Shown: positions 1-7,525 of the stretch, piece by piece
Layout of the letters: each line of letters begins with the position of its first letter
How positions within the stretch are numbered: the stretch's first letter is position 1
Source: a virus
Length of the DNA: 30,567 bases
Virus record (IMG/VR): IMGVR_UViG_3300020465_000063
Location: 1 to 30,567 of that record
Direction: 5' to 3' (one strand)
The notes under the pieces: generated by a model
What the model was told of the DNA's origin: nothing
Databases searched by the model: none
The model's input: the letters and a program-made list of their open reading frames with translations, nothing else
Translations under genes and position numbers: made by a program

Positions 1-509
1 GTGTATGTAACTGTGCCATCATTATTTAATGCACCGATTCTAAAACCTACTTCATATATATCTATGTCTAATACTTCCTCATCAACTGTTGTTGTATCAG
101 GTAAAGTAAATGTGTAATCGTTACTACTATCACCATGTCTTTGATAATGTAAATTCATGTGATAGTCAGTCATTCCACAGCACTGCCAGTTACCATTACT
201 GTGTTGGTCATCTATTTGTATATTGTTATCTACTTCATTACCTTGACTATTTAATTCATCTTCAGGCAAAACTATATCTGTAGTTTGTTCGTATGTTTCA
301 GGAACAGTTGTAGTAGTTGTTGTTGTGTTTGTATTATCAGGAATAGTTGTAGTTGTAGTTGTTTCATCAGGACCATCAAATGTTTCTACCTCTTCTACTT
401 CTCCTGGAATAGTTGTAGTTGTGGTGGTCGTTGTAGTTGTAGTATCTGTTTCGTTACCTAATACTGGTAAGGGTAGCAGTAGAAAGACTGCAAATAATAC
501 TCGCAGCAT
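1..509 (-). CDS. Secreted threonine-rich protein, 3' end outside window
   Basis: Function not recognised. The reading frame opens with ATG at 509 and stays open to the left edge (169 codons visible), so the gene is partial. The first ~18 residues (MLRVLFAVFLLLPLPVLG) form a typical signal peptide with a plausible cleavage site after VLG. They are followed by three threonine runs (ten, six and seven Thr) ending in IPG, IPD and VPE and separated by acidic stretches. A folded part then begins near residue 95, with a QCCGMTDYHMNLHY segment. The pattern is that of an exported protein displayed on a long, O-glycosylatable type of linker, as common in Acidimicrobiia. Its ATG overlaps the preceding stop (TAATG), so it is probably translationally coupled to the small membrane protein before it. 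Possible roles are surface exclusion, lysis or adhesion; none is shown by the sequence. Confidence 0.8.
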   Translation of the reverse strand, partial: MLRVLFAVFLLLPLPVLGNETDTTTTTTTTTTTIPGEVEEVETFDGPDETTTTTTIPDNTNTTTTTTTVPETYEQTTDIVLPEDELNSQGNEVDNNIQIDDQHSNGNWQCCGMTDYHMNLHYQRHGDSSNDYTFTLPDTTTVDEEVLDIDIYEVGFRIGALNNDGTVTY

Positions 510-676
510 TACATTACAATCGCTGCTACAACTCCACCTATTGCGACTAAGAGTCCAAGAACTGTATAGAACTCAGTCTTATCTAATTTGTTTTCTAATT
601 TATTATCTACTTCTTCTAGTTTTTCAAGAACCATCTGCAACATTTCTTTCTGTGTAAAACCATTGTTGTTTGTCAT
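509..676 (-). CDS. Small membrane protein, holin-like
   Basis: A 55-residue protein: a polar, heptad-like helix (residues ~8-35, rich in Glu, Lys, Leu, with LEKLEEVDNKLENKLD) followed by one C-terminal membrane segment (YTVLGLLVAIGGVVAAIVM). This layout, an amphipathic or coiled-coil helix plus a single C-terminal transmembrane helix in 50-90 residues, is that of XhlA-type haemolysin/holin-associated proteins. Position at the end of the structural operon, beside a secreted protein, fits a lysis role, but no endolysin gene lies next to it in the window. A GAGGAC purine-rich element lies upstream of ATG 676. The gene abuts the preceding stop and overlaps the next start by one base. The holin label is inference from topology and context. 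Confidence 0.7.
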   Translation of the reverse strand: MTNNNGFTQKEMLQMVLEKLEEVDNKLENKLDKTEFYTVLGLLVAIGGVVAAIVM

Positions 677-826
677 TTATGGTAGGTCCTCTGGTCTGCT
701 AATCCAATCCCAATCTTCATCAAAATTATTATCTAATATGATTGTTTCAGATGTGCTTAAATATTTTAATAAATTATATATTTCTTTTACAATGTATCCA
801 AATATAAAACCTACTAAATAATCCAT
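677..826 (-). CDS. 49-aa small membrane-associated protein
   Basis: Not recognised. The 49-residue product begins with a hydrophobic stretch (MDYLVGFIFGYIVKEIYNLL) and ends in an acidic, tryptophan-containing tail (DNNFDEDWDWISRPEDLP). The ATG at 826 has no Shine-Dalgarno sequence, but the perfect hexamer TATAAT ends six bases before it, so the mRNA probably starts at the A of the ATG (see the promoter entry at 833-841). The stop at 677 is immediately followed by the start of the holin-like gene. As first gene of a short operon with a holin-like protein and a secreted protein, it may take part in lysis or membrane modification; this is inferred from position only. Confidence 0.65.
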   Translation of the reverse strand: MDYLVGFIFGYIVKEIYNLLKYLSTSETIILDNNFDEDWDWISRPEDLP

Positions 827-832
827 TGAAGG

Positions 833-841
833 ATTATATCA
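833..841 (-). promoter_or_regulatory. Extended -10 promoter, leaderless type
   Basis: Minus strand reads TGA-TATAAT (TG at 841-840, hexamer 838-833). The hexamer ends six bases before the ATG at 826, so the expected start point is the A of that ATG. No convincing -35 box is visible 15-18 bases upstream. The 11-mer TATGATATAAT is identical to the -10 region of the promoter before the scaffold gene. It sits between the end of the 112-aa gene and the 49-aa gene, separating a possible lysis/surface operon from the tail genes. Confidence 0.55.
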
Positions 842-846
842 TAGAT

Positions 847-1185
847 TTATGAAGGTTTAGGATTATCCTCTTTAACTTTTTTTACAGCAGCAAACCAGTC
901 GCCTGTCTTATCGCCTTTATCAGCAGCCATGTCATGATATAACATATCAAGTTGTTCTCCTAATTCAGGATAAGAAGTTTGTCTTGCTCTTGCGTAATCG
1001 TTATCTTGTGAATCTAATTTAAAAGCAGCTAAATCAGTTACAGCTTGTGCATACTCTGCATCTGTAAACTCTCTAACTATACCATTAACAGATGCGTTCA
1101 TACCTGCACCACCATTAGCAGTTTTCTTTGCATCTATTTCTGTCTGTGCTTCTGCAGTAAATTGTTCTAATGTTTTTATTGCCAT
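847..1185 (-). CDS. Tail-fibre-associated small protein
   Basis: 112 residues. The central motif RQTSYPELGEQLDMLYHDMA and the KTGDWFAAVKKVKEDNPKP tail are of a kind I recognise from many marine phages, where a short protein with (Y/A)YP.xGEQLDxLY lies directly after tail-fibre genes. Its molecular role is unknown; an assembly or chaperone function for fibres is often suggested but I cannot show it. Start ATG 1185 has a good ribosome site (AGGAGAT). It follows the last fibre-cassette gene by 26 bases and closes the structural operon, since a promoter begins just beyond its stop. Confidence 0.75.
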   Translation of the reverse strand: MAIKTLEQFTAEAQTEIDAKKTANGGAGMNASVNGIVREFTDAEYAQAVTDLAAFKLDSQDNDYARARQTSYPELGEQLDMLYHDMAADKGDKTGDWFAAVKKVKEDNPKPS

Positions 1186-1211
1186 ATTATCTCCTATATT
1201 AACATACTATT

Positions 1212-1763
1212 TTAAGTAATACCATAAATTGAAACTTTTCCTGTTGCAAAATTTTCACCATTTGTTGCAGTCAATTTGAATCCATCAACAGTAGAAGTTT
1301 GTTTGTAAGAACCTGCACCAAAAGTATTGTGACCACCATTGCTATCTCCTGAATCAGTGCCTGAACCCATTGTGCTTCTAATTAATGTTTGTGTAAATCT
1401 TGAATCTTGTGAACCATAAATATCAACTATACCTGCCCACCTATTACCTTGTGCACCTGAAGTTCCACCTAATGATTCTTGATTTAATTTAATACCTACA
1501 CCACTACTACCATCATCATCATGGAAATCTGATTCATTAAAACCTTGTGTACCTCTAATCCACTGACTTGAATAATCTGCACCATCAGTATCTTCTGTAC
1601 CACCAACTGTAAATGTCATAAACAAATTATTATTTGCATCTGTAGCTATACCGATATTTCCAAAAACTAAACGATATAAATTATAATCTGAAGTAAGACC
1701 AGTTACTGTTAAAGTGGATGCACCTGTTGGCATAGCAGTTGTTGATATTAAATTCATACTCAT
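1212..1763 (-). CDS. Fibre-like beta-rich protein, cassette 2 type B'
   Basis: 183 residues, no catalytic motifs, rich in Gly, Ser, Thr and Asn with alternating beta-strand patterns. It ends in FATGKVSIYGIT, the C-terminal signature (S/A)G.(V/I).(I/L)YG(I/V) shared by most of the six adjacent genes. It aligns by eye with the gene at 2880-3428: an N..L...(F/W)TV.GT.D....Y core, a GTSG segment, and ...T.DG...(A/T)N.(G/S)(N/E)(N/F).A(S/T)G..S(I/L) at the end. Third member of the second A-B-B' triplet. ATG 1763 overlaps the stop of the previous gene (ATGA). Probably a virion surface or receptor-binding component; inference from composition, repeats and location after the nozzle gene. Confidence 0.75.
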   Translation of the reverse strand: MSMNLISTTAMPTGASTLTVTGLTSDYNLYRLVFGNIGIATDANNNLFMTFTVGGTEDTDGADYSSQWIRGTQGFNESDFHDDDGSSGVGIKLNQESLGGTSGAQGNRWAGIVDIYGSQDSRFTQTLIRSTMGSGTDSGDSNGGHNTFGAGSYKQTSTVDGFKLTATNGENFATGKVSIYGIT

Positions 1764-2251
1764 TGTTTTATACCATACACAATTACAGCCCCTTCATCAA
1801 AAGCATCACTAGCACCTTGTTGATAAAACTTTATACCTCTATGTTGTTCTGTATCATCTGTATAAGTAACACCTTGATACACTGCATCAGAAGCTTCTTC
1901 AATACCATCAGAAATAAGTCTTGTTTGTGTTGCCACCATTGGACCAAATACATAGGCTTTGAATGATGTATTATCACCTTTCCAAAAGAAATCGTATACT
2001 CTATTAGTATTATTAGACCTTTGATAAGCAATAGAACCTGAACCCATATAGATTTGATGAAAATCATATTTACTATCACTTTGTTCACTACCTGATGAAT
2101 CAAGAAGTCGCATGTTTATTGATGAACCAGTGCCACCAAACTGTGTACAATAAATTACATAGTCATCATAGTCTGTAGTAAATACATTATCTAATGTGAC
2201 TGTTGAAACATCTGCTTCTATAACAGAACCACCAACTTTTACTAATTTCAT
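1760..2251 (-). CDS. Fibre-like beta-rich protein, cassette 2 type B
   Basis: 163 residues, beta-rich, ends in GAVIVYGIKQ. Its first 40 residues (VSTVTLDNVFTTDYDDYVIY) match those of the gene at 3428-3955 (ISTVNIENVFSSDYDIYKII) position for position, so the two are type B paralogues. Overlaps both neighbours by four bases (ATGA), so translation is coupled through the whole cassette. Lacks the N-terminal GY(L/I)G anchor found in type A. Probably a fibre or receptor-binding subunit; no enzymatic residues are visible. Confidence 0.75.
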   Translation of the reverse strand: MKLVKVGGSVIEADVSTVTLDNVFTTDYDDYVIYCTQFGGTGSSINMRLLDSSGSEQSDSKYDFHQIYMGSGSIAYQRSNNTNRVYDFFWKGDNTSFKAYVFGPMVATQTRLISDGIEEASDAVYQGVTYTDDTEQHRGIKFYQQGASDAFDEGAVIVYGIKQ

Positions 2252-2883
2252 TTTAAATTGACTCCATATATAGTAACTCTACCACCTGAAAATGTTCCTG
2301 CACTTGGCACAAAACCAATTCCATTGACAACATTACTTTCATTGTAATAACCCATTCCGAAACTTAAATCTATAAATGTTCCTGCAGCATCTGTTTTTAC
2401 AGTTTGAAATAAAACACCAGGTAATGTTGTTGATGTATCAGCATGATGAAGTTCTATATGTACATCAAGAGGTTTAGTAGCTTCGCTAGAAGTACCAAGT
2501 TGTATTTCAGAATCTGCTGTATCAGCTATGTCTGCAAGAGTTCCTTGGTCGTTTAATTCTCTTTCTCTGTAATCATAATCAGAACCACCTGATTTTAAAG
2601 TAACACCATTATCCTCTGAAAATCTTAAAAATAAAATAGCATCTTCACTAAAAGTAACACCTTGTACAAAAATTAAATACTGTCCATATCCAGTTATATC
2701 TCCTATAAGAGTGCTTGAACCTGACAATTCAGTTACACTAAGTAACCTGTACGCTTCATTCGTAGGTCCATATTTGTTTTCTTGTTTTAAATCTATTACA
2801 TCATTAGGACTAAAGACACCTGCATTACCAGTTTGTATACTTTGTGCAGGTACATCTTTTCCTATGTATCCATATTTACTCAT
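2248..2883 (-). CDS. Fibre-like protein with anchor motif, cassette 2 type A
   Basis: 211 residues. The N-terminus has a GYIG...N.GVFS.NDVIDL motif (residues ~4-33), shared with the gene at 3952-4578 (GYLG...N.GILSIDDVLQL); I read it as a virion-attachment segment because it occurs at the extreme N-terminus of otherwise beta-rich proteins. The remainder is beta-strand rich and ends in FSGGRVTIYGVNLK, the IYG(I/V) signature of the cassette. Type A is the longest of the three types in both triplets. Start and stop both overlap the neighbouring genes by four bases. Confidence 0.75.
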   Translation of the reverse strand: MSKYGYIGKDVPAQSIQTGNAGVFSPNDVIDLKQENKYGPTNEAYRLLSVTELSGSSTLIGDITGYGQYLIFVQGVTFSEDAILFLRFSEDNGVTLKSGGSDYDYRERELNDQGTLADIADTADSEIQLGTSSEATKPLDVHIELHHADTSTTLPGVLFQTVKTDAAGTFIDLSFGMGYYNESNVVNGIGFVPSAGTFSGGRVTIYGVNLK

Positions 2884-3428
2884 GAGCCTCGTACCTTAAA
2901 TAAACTAAATGTTCCACTTGCTATGTTATTACCACTATTGGCATAAAAGTATACTCCATCAGTTGCTTGATTTTCTTGCAACACTCCACTACCAGAAAAA
3001 GTACCTGTTCTACTTTGTGCTGTATTTCTATTTACATTTTCAACAGTACAATAACTAAATCCACTAGCGTTATTAAAATTATAGAGGTGCATTATCATAT
3101 TAACTGCATTATTTCCTGATGTTCCAGTAGTTTGATTAAAGTCTAAACTACTTCCACCTGCTGCTCCTGAAGCTCCAAATGTAGCATCATGGTATTTTGC
3201 TTTCAAAGATTGGTGATAATTAGATGAAGAATCATTAGTACCACTAACAGTCCATCTTAATCTTAAATCATCATTGCTATCAAAAAATACATTACTAACA
3301 GTTACTACATAAACTTCATCTGTATTAATAGCAAAGTCAACACCTGAACTACTACTACTACCACCACCGATAGTTACATTTGCTACATTGCTAGTCACTG
3401 TGAATGAATCTACTTGTTGTAATGCCAT
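2880..3428 (-). CDS. Fibre-like beta-rich protein, cassette 1 type B'
   Basis: 182 residues with a serine-rich loop (SSSSS at ~25-29). It ends in SGTFSLFKVRGS, a diverged form of the cassette's IYG(I/V) terminus. Core strands (DLRLRWTVSGTND, GTSGNNAVNMIMHLY) match the gene at 1212-1763, which makes it that gene's paralogue. The ATG shares one base with the preceding stop (TAATG). Likely a fibre or receptor-binding subunit. Divergence from its paralogue is strong at residue level, so an old or fast-evolving duplication. Confidence 0.75.
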   Translation of the reverse strand: MALQQVDSFTVTSNVANVTIGGGSSSSSGVDFAINTDEVYVVTVSNVFFDSNDDLRLRWTVSGTNDSSSNYHQSLKAKYHDATFGASGAAGGSSLDFNQTTGTSGNNAVNMIMHLYNFNNASGFSYCTVENVNRNTAQSRTGTFSGSGVLQENQATDGVYFYANSGNNIASGTFSLFKVRGS

Positions 3429-3955
3429 TAGTTTATTGCCAATCCATAAGTTCTAATAGAGCCACTTGAAAAAGGTCTTGAACCATTAGAATCTATTACT
3501 TGAAAACCTGTAAGAGCTGTTTTAACTTGTAAAGTTCCTCCACCTTTTATCATTAAAAACAAACCTGCTGCTGCACATTCACTATGATAAGTTACATAAG
3601 TGTATGTAGTTGAAGCAGGACTATATACATATAAAACTCCTCCTGCTGATTCAGGTTCTTGGTCAATACCTTCTGCAAATGCTCTATAAAATTGAGGTTG
3701 GTCTGAACCTTTTTCATCAGTAACAGAGCCACTTCTTGCTATTGTATGTGCATAATCGTAGCTATTAGAAACTATAGTATCTCCAGAACTTGCAATAAAT
3801 CTTAGGTTAGGGTCTGTTTGGTCAGTCCCTGCTGTTGACAATCCTGAAGTAATAATTTTGTATATATCATAATCAGAACTAAATACATTTTCAATATTCA
3901 CAGTTGATATTGAACTTGTTATATTAGTTTCATTAATTAATCTTAAAGCACTCAT
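3428..3955 (-). CDS. Fibre-like beta-rich protein, cassette 1 type B
   Basis: 175 residues. N-terminal ISTVNIENVFSSDYDIYKII is the type B signature shared with the gene at 1760-2251; the C-terminus SSGSIRTYGLAIN is the cassette's common ending. Contains a YTYVTYHSECAAAGLFLMI hydrophobic strand pair. No enzyme motifs. Overlaps the upstream gene by four bases and the downstream gene by one. Second gene of the first A-B-B' triplet. Confidence 0.75.
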   Translation of the reverse strand: MSALRLINETNITSSISTVNIENVFSSDYDIYKIITSGLSTAGTDQTDPNLRFIASSGDTIVSNSYDYAHTIARSGSVTDEKGSDQPQFYRAFAEGIDQEPESAGGVLYVYSPASTTYTYVTYHSECAAAGLFLMIKGGGTLQVKTALTGFQVIDSNGSRPFSSGSIRTYGLAIN

Positions 3956-4578
3956 ACTTTCTTTACTCCATATAGGTCAATATCAAATCCTGTAAAATCA
4001 TTACTTCCACTTCTCATTATTCTTAAACCATCAACAGTACTAGCTTGTGGCATACAGCCACCACCATATCTTGTAGATAGGTAAGAAGCTCCCTGCATTG
4101 TTTCTTTAAAAGTTATAAAAGAATACTTAGCACTATTTCCTAAGTTATGTAAATAAACAACAGCGTTCAAAATTCCTGCTGTACTTAATTGAAATTCAAT
4201 TTGCATATATTCATACGCAGTTTGTGTTTGTACTCCATTTCCACCTGTACTTTCAATGTACTGCACTTCATATTTATAAACACCTGCAGTTTCTAAAGTT
4301 CCACTTTCATATAATTGAATACCAATTCTACCTATGCTAGTTTCAAATCCAAAATTTTTAATATGTAACACATGTGTATCAAATTCACTTTCTTTAATTG
4401 AAGTAAAATCTATAGTAGATACATCTGATGAATGAGTTTGATTAGCAATAAATTGTAGACTTTCTCCTATGTGTCCTACAGATTCTAATTGTAACACATC
4501 ATCAATAGACAAAATGCCATCATTTTTCTTAACTTGTTTTATCTTGGTTGAAGTATCTCCCAAATATCCAAATGACAT
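3952..4578 (-). CDS. Fibre-like protein with anchor motif, cassette 1 type A
   Basis: 208 residues. N-terminal GYLGDTSTK...N.GILSIDDVLQLESVGHIG is the anchor motif of type A. It is followed by a beta-rich body containing STIDFTSIKESEFDTHVLHI, which resembles the STVNIENVFSSDYDIY stretch of type B, and it ends in GFDIDLYGVKKV. This suggests that type A equals a type B-like body plus an attachment segment. First gene of the six-gene block; nine bases separate it from the 109-aa gene, with TTAGGAGT as ribosome site. Probable fibre or receptor-binding protein. Confidence 0.78.
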   Translation of the reverse strand: MSFGYLGDTSTKIKQVKKNDGILSIDDVLQLESVGHIGESLQFIANQTHSSDVSTIDFTSIKESEFDTHVLHIKNFGFETSIGRIGIQLYESGTLETAGVYKYEVQYIESTGGNGVQTQTAYEYMQIEFQLSTAGILNAVVYLHNLGNSAKYSFITFKETMQGASYLSTRYGGGCMPQASTVDGLRIMRSGSNDFTGFDIDLYGVKKV

Positions 4579-4587
4579 TGGTTACTC

Positions 4588-4917
4588 CTAATCTGTTATT
4601 TCAAGATAACTTGCAAAAAATTCTATATCGCCTGTTGCTGATGCTAGTACTTGTATTTTATCTGTTGCCATTAAAACTAATTTAGATGTACCTAATACAT
4701 CTAAAGAAGTGTCAGCAGGTACTGTCATAGTCTTAGCTATATATGAATCACTACTTGATTTTACTACTCTTACATCTACTGTTGCATCATTAGTTCCATC
4801 TACATTAGTTGCTCTTAACATCAAGACTATTGCCTCATGGTTTGCATCTAATGCACCAATTAAATCAGTAAGAGTTCCTGGTCCATCTAGTACAGCGTTT
4901 TTAAATACATTTGCCAT
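4588..4917 (-). CDS. Small beta-sandwich virion protein
   Basis: 109 residues with a strand-rich pattern: ATVDVRVVKSSSDSYIAKT, TSLDVLGTSKLVLMATDKIQVLAS, DIEFFASYLEIT. The combination V.V.(D/S)SS...YI, (P/V)..(S/T)LD.LG..K(L/I)VL...D.(I/L).V and S.LEI near the end is one I recognise from small structural proteins of marine myo- and podoviruses that lie beside fibre or decoration genes. Role in the particle unknown; a neck, head-fibre or tail-fibre accessory subunit is most likely. Ten bases after the 216-aa gene, five-base gap style typical of this operon. Confidence 0.65.
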   Translation of the reverse strand: MANVFKNAVLDGPGTLTDLIGALDANHEAIVLMLRATNVDGTNDATVDVRVVKSSSDSYIAKTMTVPADTSLDVLGTSKLVLMATDKIQVLASATGDIEFFASYLEITD

Positions 4918-4927
4918 ATTATTCCTC

Positions 4928-5578
4928 TTATCCTAGTGCTATTATTAATCCAATATCTGCGAAGCCACGAGTATCTACATAGTCTTTGACTGCTGCTGAT
5001 GTTGGAATTGTTGTGTCATTATCGTTTGATGAAATACTTTCTGATTCTGTAACAAGTGTACCTGCAGCAATTTCTGATGCAGTTACTTGTACAGTAAAAG
5101 TTAGGTCGTATGGGTCACCATCTGTACCATTATCTGTGTCGGTCCAGTCAATGTCAATACCACCACCTTCAACAAACTTTACTTCTCTAGCTGTATAAAC
5201 GCCTGATGCGACAGCAGGGTTAATTGTAACCTCTGTACCATCACCATCTTCTAATATGAAACCTTGTTGTATAGCATCATGTGCCTCATCAAAATGTTGT
5301 TTTACTACAGCTAATCTGACCTTTGTACCTGATGCGTGTGTAGGGTCAGTTCCATGCTTTGAATCTATATCTCTAGTTACTGTAGCTGCTGCGTGGTTTG
5401 TTCCTGTTGACCAAAGAACTACTTCTCTGTTACTGTCATTATCAGGGTCTATTACTAAATAAACAGGTGCATCTACACCTGGGTCATCTGTTAAATTAAT
5501 TGATGTACCACCACTTGCTAACTGTGCAGCTAATGTGGTTTCAAAAGCGTTTACTAAATTGGTTTCTCTAGCTGTCAT
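4928..5578 (-). CDS. Tail-fibre base protein with connector-like N-domain
   Basis: 216 residues. Residues ~20-85 form a small beta domain (INLTDD..., EVVLW, AATVTRDIDSKHGT...HASGTKVRLA) that resembles residues ~25-105 of the 338-aa connector (ETELMRC..., VTVVRGVRGTTATTHADGSVVKIA). The C-terminal part carries SISSNDNDTTIPTSAAVKDY, a segment I associate with phage tail-fibre proteins just before their tip or a coiled region, and ends in the hydrophobic DIGLIIALG. Best read as a fibre-proximal structural subunit linking nozzle and fibres. ATG 5578 follows GGAGATGT. Confidence 0.65.
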   Translation of the reverse strand: MTARETNLVNAFETTLAAQLASGGTSINLTDDPGVDAPVYLVIDPDNDSNREVVLWSTGTNHAAATVTRDIDSKHGTDPTHASGTKVRLAVVKQHFDEAHDAIQQGFILEDGDGTEVTINPAVASGVYTAREVKFVEGGGIDIDWTDTDNGTDGDPYDLTFTVQVTASEIAAGTLVTESESISSNDNDTTIPTSAAVKDYVDTRGFADIGLIIALG

Positions 5579-5602
5579 ACATCTCCATTATATACTATTA
5601 TC

Positions 5603-7525
5603 TTATCCAAATCTCATAATTCCTAAACCTTTTACACCAAAAATATCTCCTGATGTGACTTGGCTAAAGGTTTGTTGTCTTGTACCTCTGACAGTGAGTA
5701 TAGCATATTGTGTTACGCTGCCAACATTTGTATTACTTTGTATTGGGTATGTAATTTTTTCTACCACACCTCTTACTATTTCTGCAGGGTCATACAGTTC
5801 TAAAGTAACAGCGTTTCCTTCTTTATCTTTAAGTGATTGATATATTGTTTCACCTAAATTCCTTACAAGTATTGGTTTTCTAAATGGTCTTTCTACTCTG
5901 TCAGATATGTTTACAGGTATTTGTACAACTACAAGTTCAGGTCTTGCTAATGCCCTTACCCTAAATGCTTTAAATTTTGGAGAGCTTGTTTGTGTAGGAG
6001 ATTTTAAAACAACTTTTGCTACTACATATCTGGCTACTCTTTGTAGCTGTACTAATTCTTCTCCAACACCTGACTCTGCATTAACTTCTAAATCCCAAGT
6101 AGAATCATTACTATCATTTATAGATTCAAACTTATTTGATAAATGTAATTCTACAGTATTACCATTTGATAACTCTTCTACTTCAACACTTGCTTCTACA
6201 AACTGTTTATTTTCAGCAGTAAAAAAATCTGCAGGTGCTGCTATTATAAATCCTTCTTCTTCAAATGTATTAGTCTGTTGATAAACACCATCAGAAGTTA
6301 CAGTAAATAAAAACTTTTCATTAACATTAACAATATTGTTAACAGTTCCTCCTGCACTAGCTTTGTAGTATCTAGCTATACCTGCTGTAGGTAAATAATA
6401 TCTCCACAAAAAACTTGTACTTCCTGATTCCTTTATACCTGTATAAACACTATCTCTTGTTGTAAATAAAGCATTGGGTGAATTATCTATACTATCTTCA
6501 TCCCATTGTTTTATTAATTGATTTTCTGCTAAAACATATAAGTCATCTGCAACTCTCAAATTTGCACGATATAATCTTCCAATAACTTTGCTACCTGTTT
6601 GTAGTTCTTTTGTACCATAAAAAATTATTCCCTGCGATTCAATAATACATGTTGGTTGTTCACCTGATATTTCTGTTTGACCTTTAAGAGTAAGTGTTCC
6701 TGAAACATCTTTTAAAGAATATATTCTGCCATCTGTTGCTGTTGCTAATACTACTGCACCTGCATCTGTAACATCTGTAAATGTTTGACCAGATGGAAGT
6801 GTAATTATTGCAGAGCTAACTGTTGTGTTTCCATCATATTGATGCAAAGCATTTCCAATAGTTACAATAAAAGTATTTTTAACTGAAAATATTTTGTCAT
6901 AAACTGCTGCTGACATTTTTTGTGTAGATGTACCACCACTTGTTAATGTTTCTATTTCACCTGCAGAACCATTGTTAGCTGTTATATATAACAAATCTCC
7001 ATGTGCAGCTAAACCTTTTATCTGATAACCTGCAGTTAAACCCTCTGTTACAGTGCTGAATGTATCTCCACCATCATCTGATTTATATAATGTTTCATCA
7101 TCAGATACATATATTCTTGTACCTACTACTGCCATGTGACTTACAGCAGAAGATAATGCTTGTTCTTTTTCTGTAGTGTGAAGTAATTGTACATTGTAAC
7201 CTTTACCTAAATCTGTATTAAAAACATCAACACCTTGACTATCCCAAAATCTTCTTACATCATTAGGATTTCCATTAGCTTTGTGTGCAGTATCTAAATT
7301 AGAACCTCCACTAAAATCATTTCTTGAATATATACGACCTATGTTTGATGTAAAGTCTTCAGGATTTTGTCTTACATTAACACTACCATCAGCAACATCA
7401 GAAGATTGTATTGTCATTTCTCTACCAGGACCAACAGCACTTCTATATAATTGATTGTCTATACGAAAATCATAACCTTTTCTTTTAGGATTACTTTCTT
7501 CTGCTTGTGTTGTAAGCCTAGGCAT
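5603..7525 (-). CDS. Beta-propeller tail protein, probable nozzle
   Basis: 640 residues. From about residue 120 to 410 the protein shows repeated four-strand blades (e.g. MAVVGTRIYVSDDETLYKSD, IKGLAAHGDLLYITANNG, KIFSVKNTFIVTIGNALHQY), including one canonical Asp-box at ~149-156 (SDDGGDTF). A beta-sandwich region with paired strands follows. Short-tailed phages build the distal tail (T7 gp12 and analogues) from propeller-containing nozzle proteins of this size, encoded after the connector genes, as here. The assignment to nozzle is by fold pattern and position, not by clear sequence identity; a tail-hub or spike protein is the alternative. The start overlaps the stop of the connector gene by one base (TAATG). 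Confidence 0.65.
   Translation of the reverse strand: MPRLTTQAEESNPKRKGYDFRIDNQLYRSAVGPGREMTIQSSDVADGSVNVRQNPEDFTSNIGRIYSRNDFSGGSNLDTAHKANGNPNDVRRFWDSQGVDVFNTDLGKGYNVQLLHTTEKEQALSSAVSHMAVVGTRIYVSDDETLYKSDDGGDTFSTVTEGLTAGYQIKGLAAHGDLLYITANNGSAGEIETLTSGGTSTQKMSAAVYDKIFSVKNTFIVTIGNALHQYDGNTTVSSAIITLPSGQTFTDVTDAGAVVLATATDGRIYSLKDVSGTLTLKGQTEISGEQPTCIIESQGIIFYGTKELQTGSKVIGRLYRANLRVADDLYVLAENQLIKQWDEDSIDNSPNALFTTRDSVYTGIKESGSTSFLWRYYLPTAGIARYYKASAGGTVNNIVNVNEKFLFTVTSDGVYQQTNTFEEEGFIIAAPADFFTAENKQFVEASVEVEELSNGNTVELHLSNKFESINDSNDSTWDLEVNAESGVGEELVQLQRVARYVVAKVVLKSPTQTSSPKFKAFRVRALARPELVVVQIPVNISDRVERPFRKPILVRNLGETIYQSLKDKEGNAVTLELYDPAEIVRGVVEKITYPIQSNTNVGSVTQYAILTVRGTRQQTFSQVTSGDIFGVKGLGIMRFG

Larger units (their letters stand above)
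1212..4578 (-). repeat. Duplicated three-gene fibre cassette (A-B-B' twice)
   Basis: Six consecutive genes fall into two triplets in the same order: 3952-4578 / 3428-3955 / 2880-3428 and 2248-2883 / 1760-2251 / 1212-1763. Lengths are 208-175-182 and 211-163-183 residues. Pairing rests on shared N-terminal motifs (A and B) and internal motifs (B'), with a common C-terminal (I/L)YG(I/V) or related ending in all six. The repeats are seen at protein level; I do not see long identical DNA, so the duplication is not recent. Confidence 0.65.

Noticed and set aside
407-450. Threonine codon runs as phase-variable microsatellites
   Set aside because: The codons are mixed (ACA, ACT, ACC, ACG), so there is no perfect repeat unit that would slip readily.
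325-657. Plus-strand ORF with long valine runs
   Set aside because: It is the antisense of the threonine-run codons of the minus-strand secreted protein and holin-like gene; low-complexity shadow.
1831-2103. Minus-strand 90-codon ORF inside a fibre gene
   Set aside because: Out-of-frame shadow of the type B fibre gene at 1760-2251, without a ribosome site; product rich in Ile, Val and Leu with no pattern.
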